NCBI GenBank assembly: GCA_964017185.1
Contig: OZ024871.1
Coordinates: forward strand, 9,850,214-9,914,213
DNA from: Rugalucina vietnamica
Taxonomy: Eukaryota; Mollusca; Bivalvia; Lucinida; Lucinidae
Direction of reading: 5' to 3'
DNA length: 64,000 bases
In this document: piece by piece, positions 43,530 to 55,788 of the stretch
Layout of the letters: each line of letters begins with the position of its first letter
Position numbering within the stretch: position 1 is the stretch's first letter
Translations under genes and position numbers: made by a program
The notes under the pieces: generated by a model
Database searches by the model: none
Seen by the model: only the letters and a program-made list of their open reading frames with translations
Told to the model about the DNA's origin: nothing

Positions 43530-45125
43530 ACGTACAGCTCTTAAGACACTTAATTTCGTTACAGCATACTGCAGCAAAAATGCATTTTGCGATGTTATAA
43601 GGATCAATATGAGTAAAAAAACAACAACAAAAAAAACAAACAAAGGACATGAAAATCTAGACTTGCAGTTAACTAGAAAATGTGTTTATGAAACACTATG
43701 CCCCCAACTCGTAAGTCACTTTCAAGATGTAAAAATGTCCAAAAAATGACTAAGTTCAAATTGTAAAATAAAAAAGTGACAAAAATTAATCTGAGGAGTA
43801 TATCCCAACCACATGCATATCTTCAAAGCATGGTCACAATGTCTGCATAGTTTCAAAAGTATCGGTATTAAAGTGTAGGAGGAGTTGCGCACACAATGTA
43901 CCCTCTATCCATTCACTAAAATGCCAAAAAAAATGACTAAGTTCAAATTGTAAAAAAAAATGACAAAAAATAATCCAAGGATTATATCCAAACCACATGC
44001 ATATCTTCAGACCATGCCAGTTTTAAATGAATTGGCATGAAACTGTAGGAGGAGTTGCGCACACAAGGTACCGACTGCCCATTCACTTTCATTGTCAAAA
44101 TGCCCGAAAAATGGCTAAGTTCAAATTGCGAAAAAAGTAACAAAAAATAATCTGAGGATTATATCCAAACCACATGCATATCTTCAAAGCATGGTCACAA
44201 CATCTGTAAAGTTTCAAGAGAATCGAAATAAAACTGTAGGAGGAGTTGCGCACACAAGGTACCCACTATCTATTCACTTTATCAAGAATTAAAAAGGGAA
44301 AAAACTCTCACAGAATGGGCCCTTAGCCCCTTGAATTTACCTGAAAGAAAAAATATGGGTCCTCTTAATTTTCATATACATACTACATACCAAATTTCAA
44401 GATCCTAGCTCTAACGCTTCCTGAACGAGTGCTAAGTGTTACTCACGCATCACAGACTGACTGCACATCACTGGACACCACTGGACGGACAGACCCAAAC
44501 CAATATGCCCCCTCAACTTCTTCCGAAGTTGGGGGCAACTTCTTCCGAAGTTGGGGGCATAAAAATCACTGAAGAACAGAATAGAGAGGATGACTGACCA
44601 GCTTACAGCAAGCTATCCACAAAAGCTACTAACTTTTCATTGCGCATACACCCTGGTGTGGTAGAGTGGCTAGCGAAGTACATTGTATATAGGTATCTAG
44701 GGCACATAATTGACCAGTCAAACTAGTCCAGACCTTTCTCTTACAGCTCGTGGCTAGCGAAGTACATTGTATATAGGTATCTAGGGCACATAATTGACCA
44801 GTCTAACCAGTCCAGACCTTTCTCGTACAGCTCTTAAGACACTTAATTTCGTTACAGCATACTGCAGCAAAAATGCATTTTGTGATGTAATAAGGATCAA
44901 TGTGAGTAAAAAAAAAACAAAAAAAAAACAACAAAAAACAAAGGACATACTCTAGACTTGCAGTTAAAAATCACTGAAGAACAGAATAGAGAGGATGACT
45001 GACCAGCTTATAGCAAGCTATCCACAAAAGTTACTTTTCATTGCGCACACACCCCAGTGTGGTAGAGTGGCTAGCAAAGTACATTGTATATAGGTATCTA
45101 GGGCGCATAATTCAGACCTTTTAGC
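43530..45125. repeat. ~403-bp tandem duplication with local 84-bp duplication
   Basis: cgtacagctcttaagacact ... gcagcaaaaatgcatttt at 43531 recurs at 44824, and gtggctagcgaagtacattg at 44666 recurs at 44750 and 45067. After subtracting the 888-bp insertion the period is about 403 bp, with an additional 84-bp repeat between 44666 and 44750. Confidence 0.8.
43672..44559 (+). mobile_element. Family C element, copy 2 (empty site known)
   Basis: 888 bp. Left end actagaaaatgtgtttatga then ctatgcccccaact. Right end ggacggacagacccaaacc, a duplicated hairpin (caacttcttccgaagttggg) and ggcata. About three internal units (gtaggaggagttgcgcacac at 43875, 44045 and 44236). The second copy of the host duplication (44961-44985) lacks it, and TA at the site is doubled in the filled copy. 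Confidence 0.85.
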
Positions 45126-45282
45126 ATTGTAGTTATTTATGCCTGATTTCTACCCCAAAGGTCCAGTTCGAGCCTAGCTTGGTGCATCGCTCTGGAAGAA
45201 TTTTTACAATTTTATATTTCTTTCATACTACAATGGAGTCTATGGACAGATGGAGTCAAAGGATTCTTGGAAGTCCTAAAAA

Positions 45283-45469
45283 CATTTTTTTTTTGTTTTG
45301 TTTTGTTTTGTTTCCCAGTCAACAAACGCTTCCTGGGTTTAACCAGTTGCTACTGTAGCGAGCTAATGTGTCTTGCTCAAGGACACAACACGGTGACGCC
45401 TGTGGGGATCGAACCCATGACATCTCGATTCGGAGTCCGACGCACTACCACTACACCACCGCGCCCCCT
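45283..45469 (-). mobile_element. tRNA-derived SINE with A-rich tail
   Basis: In minus sense: gcgcggtggtgtagtggtag (A box) and gggttcgatcccc (B box), a body containing gtgtccttgagcaagacac, and a tail of A-rich repeats (the gttttgttttg run on the plus strand). Confidence 0.78.
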
Positions 45470-45843
45470 AAAACATTTGAAAAAAATGTTGCAATGAAGC
45501 ATGGAGGAATGTGGTTGACTACCTGACTACATGCGGCTCGTGAAACTTACATTGAATATAGGTTTTTCGGATGCATAATTGACCAGCCTAACTGGTCCGG
45601 ACTTTTTAGTCGCACGAAAAAAGTACTTTGGTAACTATAACCTATGTTCACACGCTTATAGCAGGAAAATGAATCCGGCTCCTACATTTATGACCTCATT
45701 TATATCTACATCTTAACCATGCACCATTGCAGTACTTACATTTTGACAACTGGCGGGAAAAACAGAAATGCTTATTCGATAAGTTTGTCCCGAACATCAG
45801 AAATTACTAATTGCCGGTACTTGAAACCAGTAGCGAGACAAGC
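45470..45843. other. No feature seen
   Basis: Sequence upstream of the second MYND relic. The degenerate 5' part of that relic may begin here but is not recognisable. Confidence 0.3.
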
Positions 45844-46110
45844 AACTCCGCCCATCGGGTGTTTCCCTTCCGGCTTCAAGGGGAGCAGGAAATTCTCAAG
45901 GACTTCCTTGCAGTTAATATTAACAGCGACGACGATTTTGGTGACACATGAGCTAACTGTAACCGTGAACCAAAAGAAGGTACCAAACTCAAGCGGTGCG
46001 CCAGCTGTCACATCACCAGATATTGTAGCACCGACTGTCAATGGAAGGACTGGGGATTTCACAAATTTGCCTGCTCTGTTGTTGCCAAAAGGGCTCCAAC
46101 AAAGACTTAG
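45844..46110 (+). pseudogene. MYND zinc-finger protein, dead copy 2
   Basis: It aligns with copy 1 at 23.2-23.55 kb: ETSSETSNSAHR, GEQEILKDFLAVN, SDDDFGDT, then a TGA where copy 1 has the first finger cysteines, then ANCNREPKEG and LKRCASCHITRYCSTDCQWK ... KFACSVVAKRAPTK and stop. It retains 15-16 bp of the linker that copy 1 lost, while copy 1 retains the cysteine that this copy lost. The two must therefore derive separately from an intact parent elsewhere. Confidence 0.75.
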
Positions 46111-46332
46111 CTACGTGGATGACAGTTTTAGTGGTTTGGTGGAGGGTTATTTTACTTTTTTCTCTTATTGGTGTGTGCTGTGACACTGTATATATAGTGA
46201 TATTCTGACACTGATGAAGGAGTTTACATACAACTGTAAAGTTCACAAACTTTTAGATTCTTAGTGTAAAACTTTCATTGATATAATTGACATTTTACCA
46301 CATAACGTGGGTGCTCCCATCGGTTGCAGGAA

Positions 46333-46387
46333 AATACACACAAAAGAAAGAAAGAGAGAAGGAAAGAAAGAGAGAAAGAAAGAATGA

Positions 46388-46451
<64 letters not shown>

Positions 46452-46469
46452 AAGAAAGAAAGACTTGCA
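46333..46469 (+). repeat. (GAAA)n microsatellite
   Basis: Imperfect then perfect GAAA repeats over about 135 bp, giving spurious long frames rich in Lys/Glu/Arg or Phe/Leu/Ser. Confidence 0.93.
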
Positions 46470-46599
46470 TGTTTTGCCGCAGCAGCATTTCAGACAAGTA
46501 CAAAATTTTATTTTGCATCCTCAACGTCAGAAACTCCTTGGTGGCATAGGCTTGAGGTGATTATTACAAATATCAGTATCTGAAGGTCTGAATGGTAAA

Positions 46600-46806
46600 G
46601 CCAGAATACCTACAGATGACCTTATCCCGAAGAATAGGCGTTGTAGAAATCAACACTATATATTTATGGCATTTCAGATACTATCAGCTAGCAATGAAGC
46701 ATATAAAAGTAGTTTCATTGGGATGGAATGACTTCCCAGATTCTCTGATCTCCTCTGCTGAAATGTCTGATGACTGTGTGTCCAAGTTCGCCTATTCTTG
46801 GGGATA
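46600..46806 (+). mobile_element. LINE 3' coding fragment
   Basis: Frame-broken pieces resemble the C-terminal end of non-LTR reverse transcriptase ORFs: FMAFQILSASNEAYKSS, then GWNDFPDSLISSAEMSDDC and VSKF. No intact frame. Probably the same family as 47215-47975. Confidence 0.55.
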
Positions 46807-47214
46807 AGATCATCTGTGGGTATTCTGGTTTTACCCTTCAGACCTGTTTGACGTATGCGAATTTTTTTTTAAACTTTTGAAAGTGTGTGCTCAGATGCCG
46901 TCACTTACGACGTCAATAATGAACAAGTTAAAGATTATTTCATATCTATGTATCATTTCAGTGAAAATGGCATGCGTGAGACATTTTGCTGGGATTACTT
47001 ACATACAAAAAGATGGATTTAATCACTGTTCACTTGATTAAGTGATTTATGTTTTCGGAAAGCAGCAAATGTTAAGTCGTCGCATCATGGCCAAGTCAAA
47101 TTCAACATGCCTCTAAAAACGAAATTGCAAGATAAGTTGTAGATCTCAATTTTGCTCTAACATGAATCGAACAAGCTACCATCCCAGAATCAATTTCCAG
47201 GGCCGGACGCAGTG
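46807..47214. other. No feature seen
   Basis: Contains a T9 run near 46864. No exon recognised. Confidence 0.3.
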
Positions 47215-47975
47215 GATCTCTGGACGACAATATCAGGTCATCTGTTCGCCTCACTGCTGACGACTGTGTTCTGTACAGAAATATTAAACTCCTTCTTACA
47301 GGATTACCTGAATCTCGAATGCAAATTAACCCGGATATGGCACTAAAGCAAATGTCAGTTTATGTTGTCTCTGCTTGATTTTAAGTATCACAAAGCGCAT
47401 AAGGATGGTTTAAAATGGGTTTAGGTGACAACTAAGACTCTAATAAGAGTTTTTTTTATCGTGTTTGGTCAAAATTTATATAATACTATGAATGAAAATG
47501 GTGTTTTCCTCTTCATTTTTACCAAAGTCTCGTGATTTTCTATCAAAAAAGCTGAAATTTGACACCTTTTGTGCAGAACATATTGATTTCTCCAGAAATA
47601 AAATGATATTGTCTTAAAGTTAATATATTAAACTATTGTAATATGAAAAAAAAATATCTTGGATATATGCTCAAAAAACAGAATTATCAGCTTATCGACT
47701 TTACCAATTACAGCTTTGACAACCTAGCCGACACAACATATTTCCATACATATGCCATACATATACCATAATTACCTATCCGGGGTTTATTGGATTCGAG
47801 CCTGAATGTCCTAGCACAATGGGAGACCGATTTGCGAATGAAATTTAATTTTGCCAAATGTCATTCAATGAGGGTGACCCGGCACTTCCCTTGCAATCAA
47901 ATACACTTTAAGATTACTCTTTGCATCAACAAACATTGGAACAGGTTCGTTCCGTTAAAATTACTTGGAATTACT
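47215..47975 (+). mobile_element. LINE reverse transcriptase relic (plus strand)
   Basis: Two RT pieces. At 47215-47300, LDDNIRSSVRLTADDCVLYR covers the catalytic block (the usual F/L before ADD is T here). At 47785-47975, LNVLAQWETDLRMKFNFAKC, then after a frame change LHQQTLEQVRSVKLLGITI. They are separated by about 400 bp of AT-rich sequence (47380-47785). Dead. Confidence 0.6.
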
Positions 47976-49226
47976 ATTGGTCGTTCGTCTCTCACTGATG
48001 AGAAAGACCATCATTATTTCTTGAAAATGTTCGTGTATGTTGGTGAGTTCTTTGATGGCTAACTAGACCAATTCTAGCCATAAACTGTCGGTTGCAAGTA
48101 GAGCAAGTCAGTGTCATAGAATCAGCTGGTGGTCCGTTGTCATTGGCTTTGCGTTCTCTCCGCTTTCTTTCAGCATCACAGATTCATTTTTTTCATAGAG
48201 AGTTGCTCCTTTGTTGATGAGACCTCGCCTCGCCACTTTGAGTGTTCCTGTGCAGTCTGTTCCCAAGACCCCATAGGTATGTCAAAATCCTTCAGAGAGG
48301 CTTTGAGTGTGTCTTTGTAGCGTTTCTTCTGGCCGCCTTGAGAGCGCTTTCCCTCTTGTAGTTCTTCATAGGCATTCTTATAACATGGCCAGTCCACCTT
48401 AGCTGTGTTAGTTTTAAGACAGTATGCATGCTTTGCATCCCTGCTTTCTTCAGGACCTCTGTGTCTGGAATCTTTTTTTGCCACCTGATTTTTAACAGCT
48501 TTCTCAAACAGCTTAAGTGGAAATGGTTAAGTCTCTATGAATGACGCTAGTATACTGTCCAGGTCTCACATGCATACAAGAGGGTTGGCAGTACCACAGC
48601 CTTGTAGACTTCCAGCTTGGTGTCAAGCTTGATTTCATTTCGCTCCCAGACATTTGCACGGTCTTCCGAATGCCACACTTGCTTTTGCAATTCTGGCAGT
48701 GACCTCATCATCAATGTGCACTGCTCTTGAGTGAGTGCTTCCCAGGTAGGCGAATTTATCAACAACGTTCAGTTCATTGTACGGTTTTCCAGGTGCTGGT
48801 TGGTGTACAACCTCTGTCTTTTTTGTGCTGATTGTGAGATCATAGTTATCACAAGACTGTGAGACTTGATCCATGGTTCTTTGCATGTTTGCCTCTGAGT
48901 TGGCATTCTTATCCATATCATCTGCATAGAGGAGCTCATCTGGCACATCAGTCTGTGCCTTAGTTTTGGCTTGCAACCTTCTATTGCCATCAAAACGGTA
49001 CCTGATCTCTGTCCTGAAAAGCATCCATGAGCATGGCAGAAAACATCATGCTGAAGAGTGTTGGTGCAATATCATAGCCCTGTTTGACCCCATTTGTCAC
49101 CTCAAATGGTTCAGAGAACTCTCCATCATTTTGCACACGTGCCTGCATGCCATCATGAAATTGCCGCACCATTGCTATGAATCTGGGTGGACAGCCACAC
49201 TTGGCCATGCTTTTCCAGCGGGCCGA
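47976..49226 (-). mobile_element. LINE reverse transcriptase relic (minus strand), 5'-truncated
   Basis: In minus sense, in order: KCGCPPRFIAMVRQFHDGMQ, FEVTNGVKQGYDIAPTLFSM, the catalytic [121 protein letters not shown], and a terminal C2H2-like finger CSTCNRQFMARIGLVSHQRTH (in two pieces near 48040-48110). At least four frame changes. The endonuclease part is missing and the 5' junction is near 49226. The 3' end abuts the plus-strand relic at about 47975. Confidence 0.82.
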
Positions 49227-49435
49227 ATTATCCCTAAAATGTGGTCCGAGGCGTCCTAGTTTTTTAAAACTTGGACCGAATCGTTTTGGCCGTGATGGCT
49301 TTGGGTGACCCGGGTCCGTTAGCACTAAAAGTCTTCGTGAGGCCGATTCCGGCTTTTAACTCTTACGCCGCATAGAATTTCGATGTACCAAACAAGTGTG
49401 TGACGCTGGGAACCAGGACAAAAATTATTTCGAAA

Positions 49436-49471
49436 ATGGCGGATCTGACTGAAAATAATCTTGTGGAAGAA
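49436..49471 (+). CDS. arl6ip1: ARL6IP1 homologue, exon 1
   Basis: ATG in strong context (cgaaaATGGCGG) encodes MADLTENNLVEE in phase 0, followed by gttcgt as a weak donor. This is assigned as the first exon because its phase, its length and its start fit the family's short N terminus ahead of the conserved exon at 61521. The putative promoter lies just upstream (cgattccggcttttaactct, CpG present). The donor is poor and no exon can be proved without RNA. The intron would be 12,049 bp and hosts most of the repeats of 50-61 kb. Confidence 0.42.
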
Positions 49472-50063
49472 GTTCGTGTTTTTACTTTGTTTATATCATA
49501 TTTAATAAAGAAATGAACCGGTTAAAGACTAGAAAATCATTTCATTGAAAAAAGAGCAGGATAAATCAGCAAACTGGTGTCCATCATAAATTAAAATCTG
49601 CGAAGAAAAAAAAAATTCTTTCTGTGACTCAAAACTTAGATAAAGATGAATAGTATAGGGCAGGTCGGCAAGGTACTCTTCCGTGAAAAGAAATCAATAT
49701 CGGTCACCTTTCCCGCTGTTTTCTTCATTCGGTGGAGGTGGTAAACTCGGTCATTATCGCTATGCGTTTACTACTTTAAGACGCAAAATAAAATCATAAT
49801 TTGACCAAAATATTACGCATTCCTTACCTAGGAATAAATTATATCCGGAAATCTAATAGAATATCCAATGTTTTGATGAAAAAATTTCATTTTTGTTCCA
49901 TATTTTGCGCTCTAAATTTGGTAAGGCATAGCGATAAACACCGAGTAATGTACCTCCACCGAATGAACAAACTTACCTGTATGACATCATCCCGGCGTGC
50001 CCTATATATCTCTGCTCAAAACGAAAGTCGAAAGTATCATACACAGAATTTTATCATTGCTCG
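49472..50063. other. ARL6IP1 intron 1, start: no feature seen
   Basis: Unique-looking AT-rich sequence, nothing recognised. The plus-strand frame at 49801-50082 has no coding character. Confidence 0.35.
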
Positions 50064-50200
50064 GGAGAGCGCAGTGGTGTAGTGGTAGAGCTTTGGATTC
50101 ATAATCGAGAGGTCCCTGGTACTATCACCACTGTCGGAACAATGTTGTGTCTTTCAGCAACATTCAAAACTACTCACCCTGTTGAAATCAGGCTTCAGAT
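50064..50200 (+). mobile_element. tRNA-derived SINE (decayed B box)
   Basis: Head agcgcagtggtgtagtggta gagc, B-box region degenerate (ggtccctggtactatcacc), body with gttgtgtctttcagcaacat. It resembles the SINEs at 37426 and 45283. Confidence 0.55.
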
Positions 50201-50871
50201 CTGCAGATACATAGCATTGGACTTTTTCATGGAAATGAGACAAATGTCCATGCAGTGATTTATCTACCTCTGGGTCATTAATATTTTACTCATCCAAATA
50301 CAAGATGACGCAAGATTTTTCCTGGCGAGTGTATGTCTATCTGATTTTCTACTTTCGATTTCATTCTCAATTTCTGTTACTAAATGTCACAGTCTCAAAA
50401 ACTTGCCTAAAATACCGACACCTGGGTGTGCAGTGTCAGAGAAGTATGGATTAGGCAAGAAAATGGTTCAGGCAGAGTACTCGCATGCCAAATTGATAGT
50501 CTGGTACCGTAGCATTATTCACCTTTTGCAACGGAGGATCAGTAACAAATTGTTTTGGCCTTGAGTGGGTGCTGAAGAACATTTGACAGTTAGTGGTGAA
50601 AGAAATATATGCACTAATAAGCCTGCCTGTGGAAGGCTTTGGCTAGCTAGGGTAACTGATGTATGACTTAAGCTATTGCCCATCTTTTTTTTTTTGTTTG
50701 AATTGACGCTTAACATCCCATTCAACAGCTAAGGTAATGTCGGGACATTGCCTCCATTTTATGGGACTTTTACCCAAAATGAGGATGTCATGACATCCAA
50801 CAAGTGCTTGAAATATAACCATCCAAGTAAGCCACACAGCTTATATCTATGGATGGTTTGACTTGAACCAC
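50201..50871. other. ARL6IP1 intron 1: no feature seen
   Basis: Contains a T9 run near 50685. No exon or repeat recognised. Confidence 0.35.
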
Positions 50872-53800
50872 TTATGGTCCATGAGCCAATACCGTAAATT
50901 TTGGGGGTCGGTACCATCTGGCCTGAACAGATCCCCTTATGATTTTCATGTAGGACTATGTTTGTAGACTTGTAAAAAATCGGGGGGACTTGCATTGCTG
51001 GTAGCTTTAATGGTGAAACGACATGTTATTTACGATACCCCATAATTAAAAAAAAACGTCATTTTAACACAAAAAATGGTAGGGGATAGTCTTCTAGCTA
51101 TCCATATCCCCCTTTCCTCCGCAAGGGAAATTTCCACACTATTATTCTCTAAAAGTACATTTAAAAAGCTATCAAATCCTGTTTTCTGCCATCTGAAAGT
51201 CGAGGCGTTTGCGTCTTAGGCTATGTTTTATTAAATTACTCTAAATATTCAATTTTTGCGTCAATAATGGGGGTACACATAGAAAATTGAAAATATCTCA
51301 ATTGTTTTTTTTATCCTAGACCATTGAACTTGTTCTCATTCTTAAGCTTAGACATATCCCTTTTATCCTATGATAAGTAAGGGAAATTATCTTACTTGCA
51401 TATTCATGAATTTTCATTAAAACATTAAAATGAAAAAAAAAAAAGTTAAAAATCAATTATCCCATAAAAACTAATTTCAGGCCTAAACTATCCTTGTGGC
51501 TCCTTGTTATTGTATCAATTATTCTATTTGACAAAGTTGTTGATGCCATGGGCCTAAATGAAAATCATCTCATTTGCATTTTCATGAATATTAATGAAAA
51601 TGACGAAAATCAGGATTTACAAAGGGAAAATAATTATATTGCCATTTGAAGGGTTTGGTTTGGGTTATAGGATGTAATTTGAACCCTTAGAACAAATGCT
51701 CAAGGGTGCCAGTTTGGTCAGAGGATCACTTTAATGTCCATTTGTGTCACCTAAAATCACAGAGTGTTCAATACAACCCCTAATAAGCGCAGTTAGTAAG
51801 GTGATACACCTATATTACCACATGTATCTTGGCTACTGATAGACCTAGAAAGCAGAAATAGGTATCAAACGATTGTTTTTGCAATACTATATAACTATGT
51901 AATAAGATATAATTATCAAACTGACTTCCTGGTGTTCGAATATTAATGAAAACTTTATGTATTAGACTAAAATCACAGAAAATGGAGAATACCAGCACTG
52001 TTGTTTATATCTCAGCAACCAAAAGCTCTAATGAGCTTGAATTGGTATCAAATGATTGCTATGACCATGTAATAAGATATATAAACAAGCTGGCTATCTT
52101 AAGGCTCAAATATTAAAAAAGAACTTCAGATATTAGAGAAAAATAACAGATAAACGAAGGGGAAAAATCAACGAAATTCAGATATCTCAGCAACCAAAAA
52201 CTCCAAAGACTTGAAATTTGTATTAAATTATTGTTATGATAATGTTCTATATTAATGTGAAAAAATACAGAATGATTTTGACCTTCTTGGTGTTCAAATA
52301 TTGATGAGAACTTTCAATTTTAGAGACAAATCACAGACCAATGTAGGGGGTATACCTACAGAAACGTTTATAGCTCAGCAGCCAAAAGCCATAGAGAGCT
52401 GAAGTTTGTAACAAATGATTGCTATGATAACCTTCTAAAACGACATAATAAGATACATTAATAGTCAGACTTTTGTGCTGTTCAAATATTGAGGAAACTT
52501 AAAATATTAGAGAAAAATCACAGAAAATGGAGGGGGTATACCTACGAAAACGTGTATTTCCCAGGAACCAAAAGCCATAAAGAACAGAAATTGGTATCAA
52601 ATGATTGCTATAACAATATTTTATAATTATACAATTAGATAAATCAAAAAGCTGACTCTCTTGTAGCGCAAATACTTAAGGGAACTTCAGATATAGGAGA
52701 AAAATCACTGGCAAACGAAGGGGGTATACAAATAAAACTGCTGATATCTCAGTGACCAAAAGCTCTAGAGAGCTAAAATTTAAATCAGATGATTGTTAGA
52801 ATTATGTTCTATAATCATTAGATAAGAAAAATAATTAACTTGACTTTCTCATTGTTGGAATATAGATGAGAACTTTAAATATTAGATAAAAATCTCAGAA
52901 AAATATAGGGGGTATGCCAACAGAAACGTATATATCTCAGCAACCAAAAGTCCTAGACAGCTGAATTTGGTATCAAATGATTGCTTTAACAATATTTTAT
53001 AATTATACAATAAGATATATCAATAAGCTGACTCTCTTGTAGCGCAAATACTTAAGGGAACTTCAGATATAGGAGAAAAATCACTGGCAAACGAAGGGGG
53101 TATACAAATAAAACTGCTGATATCTCAGTGACCAAAAGCTCTAGAGAGCTAAAATTTAAATCAAATAATTGTTAGAATTATGTTCTATAATCATTAGAAA
53201 AGAAAAATAATTAATTTGACATTTTCATTGTTGGAATATAGATGAGAACTTTAAATATTAGATAAAAATCTCAGAAAAATATAGGGGGTATACCAACGGA
53301 AACGTATATATCTCACCAACCAAAAGTCCTAGGCAGCTGAAATGGGTATCAAATGATTGCTATGACAATATTCTATAACGATGTAAAGGGTATATAAATA
53401 AATTGTCTTTCTTGTTTCTCGAATATTTAAAAGAACTTAAGCTATAGAAGAAAAAACATTTGCAAACGAATGGGGTATACCAATAAAACTGCTGATATAT
53501 CAGTGACCAAAAGCTCTAGAGAGCTAAAATTGGTATCAAATGATTGCAAGAATAATGTTCTATAAACATAAGATAAAGAACATAAATATTTTGACTTTCT
53601 CATTGTTGAAATATAGATGAAAACTTTAAATATTAGATAAAAATCTCAGTAAAATATAGGGGGTATACCAACAGAAACGTGGATTTCTCAGCAACCAAAA
53701 GTCCTAGACAGCTGAAATTGGTATCAAATGATTGCTAGGACAATATTCTATAACCATGTAAAGGGTATATAAACAAAAAATGTATTTTCTTTCTCGAATA

Positions 53801-55697
53801 TTTAAGAGAACTTAAGCTATAGGAGAAAAAACATTGGCAAACAAAGGGGGTATACCAAGAAAACTGCTAATATATCAGTAACCAAACGATCTCGAGAGCT
53901 TAAATTTGTATCAAATGATTGCTAGCATAACTTTCTTTAATCATGTGATAAAAACATAAATAACTTGACTTTCTCATTGATGAAATAGTGATGAGAACTT
54001 TAAATATTAGATAAAAAATATCAGAAAAATATAGGGGGTATACCAACGGAAACGTATATATCTCAATAACCAATAGTTCTAGAGACTGAAAATGCTATAA
54101 TATGATTGCTTTGACAGTATTCTATAACCATGTAACAAGTATATAAACAAAGTGACTTTCTTGTTGCTCAGATATTTAAAAGAACTTAAGATATAAGAGA
54201 AAAATCACTTGCAAACGAAGGGGGTATACCAATAAAACTGCTAATATCTCATCGACAAAAAGCCCTAGAAAGCTGAAATCGGTATCAAATGATCGCCTAA
54301 ATAACATTTTAAAACCACTTGGTAAGTCACTTAAACAATCTGACTTATTTTTTTAATATTGATAAAAAATTTAAATATTAGAGAAAAATCACAGAAAAAT
54401 TGAGGGGGTATACCACCAAAAAACTAAATACGTCAGCAACCAAAAAATATAGGGAGCTTAAATTGGTATCAAATGATTGCTAGGGTAATGTTCTATAATC
54501 ATAAGATAAGATTTATGTAAAATTATACTTTCTTAGTGTTTGAATATTGATGAAAACTTAAAATATTAGATAAAAAATCACAGAAAAATATAGGGGTATA
54601 CCAAAGGAAACATATATATCTCAACAACCAAAAGTCCTTGAGAGCTGATATTGGTATCAAATAATTGATATGACAATATTCTATGACCATGTAAAAGGTA
54701 TATAGCAAGCTGAGTTTTTTGCTGCTCAAATATTTGAGAAAACTTAAGATATTGGAGAAAAATCACTGGCAAAGAAGGGGGTATATCAATAAAACTGCTG
54801 ATATCTCAGTTACCAAAGGCTCTACAGAGCTGGAATTGCTATAAAATGATTGCTATGTGACAATATTCTATAACCATGCAACAAGTATATAAACAAGCTG
54901 ACTTTCTTGTTTCTCAAATATTTAAAAGAACTTAAGATTAAAGAGAAAAATCACTTGCAAACGAAGGGGGTATACCAATAAAACTGCTACTATCTCAATG
55001 ACAAACAGCTCTAGAAAGCTGAAATTGGTATCAAATAATTGCTTTGATAATGTTCTAAAATCACGTGGTAAGACACACAAACAACCTGATTTACTTTTAT
55101 CAAATATTGATAAAAACTATAAATATTAGAGAAAAATCACAGAAAAAAGTGGAGGGGGTATACCCCCCACAAAATCTTTATAACTCGGCAACCAAAAGTT
55201 ATAGAGAGCCGAAATTGGTATCAAATGATTGCTATGGTATTGCTCTATAATCATAGGACAAGATTTATGAGAAACTAGGCTTTCTTAGTGTTGAATATTG
55301 ATCAGAACTTTAAATATTAGATAAAAATGACAGAAAAATAGAGGGGGTATACCAACACAAACGTTTATATCTCAGCAGCCAAAAGTCCTAGAGAGCTAAA
55401 ATTGGTATCAAATGATTGATATGACAATAATTGATAGCCATGTCATATAATAAGACATATGAACAAGCTGACTATCTTGTTCCAAAAATTGAAGAAAACT
55501 TAAGATATATGAGAAAAACACAGACAAATGAAGGGGGTATACTAGAATAAACTCGAAGATTTTAACCATAAAGCTACCACCTAGAAAGGTCCCCCCGATT
55601 TTATCTAATTCTATACATGCCAAAATTGTGAAAAAGTGCGGGGGGATCTGTTCAGGTCAGGTGGTACCGACATCTTAAATAGCTCATGGACCATTAG
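50872..55697. mobile_element. 4.8-kb TIR element with internal satellite array
   Basis: Long imperfect inverted ends: 50872-51018 against 55561-55697. Landmarks are atggtccatgag / ctcatggaccat, ggtcggtaccatctgg / ggtggtaccgac, gcctgaacagatcccc / ggggatctgttcaggtc and aatcggggggac / gtccccccgatt. Inside, 51020-51800 is single-copy AT-rich sequence and 51810-55560 is a satellite array. No transposase seen. Confidence 0.82.
51810..55560. repeat. ~187-bp satellite with ~375-bp higher-order dimers
   Basis: About 20 units. Landmark ggggtata falls near 52346, 52532, 52720, 52908, 53096 and 53284. Two variants alternate for much of the array: one with actggcaaacgaaggggg and aaaactgctgatatctcagt, the other with cagaaaaatatagggggt and gaaacgtatatatctcagca. 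The pair at 52654-53027 and the pair from about 53028 are nearly identical. Confidence 0.85.
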
Positions 55698-55788
55698 ACC
55701 TGAGCGGTCAGTCATTAGTGTATAAGCTTTGCCCGGAGGCACAAGCAGCCCATCTTTCTTTGGTCCCAAATGGGTAGGGCCCCATCTT

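Noticed and set aside
45283-45469. Functional tRNA gene on the minus strand
   Set aside because: It has good A and B boxes but is followed by a SINE body and an A-rich tail, and related copies exist.
46261-46583. Long Lys/Glu/Arg-rich and Phe/Leu/Ser-rich frames
   Set aside because: They are translations of the (GAAA)n microsatellite on either strand.
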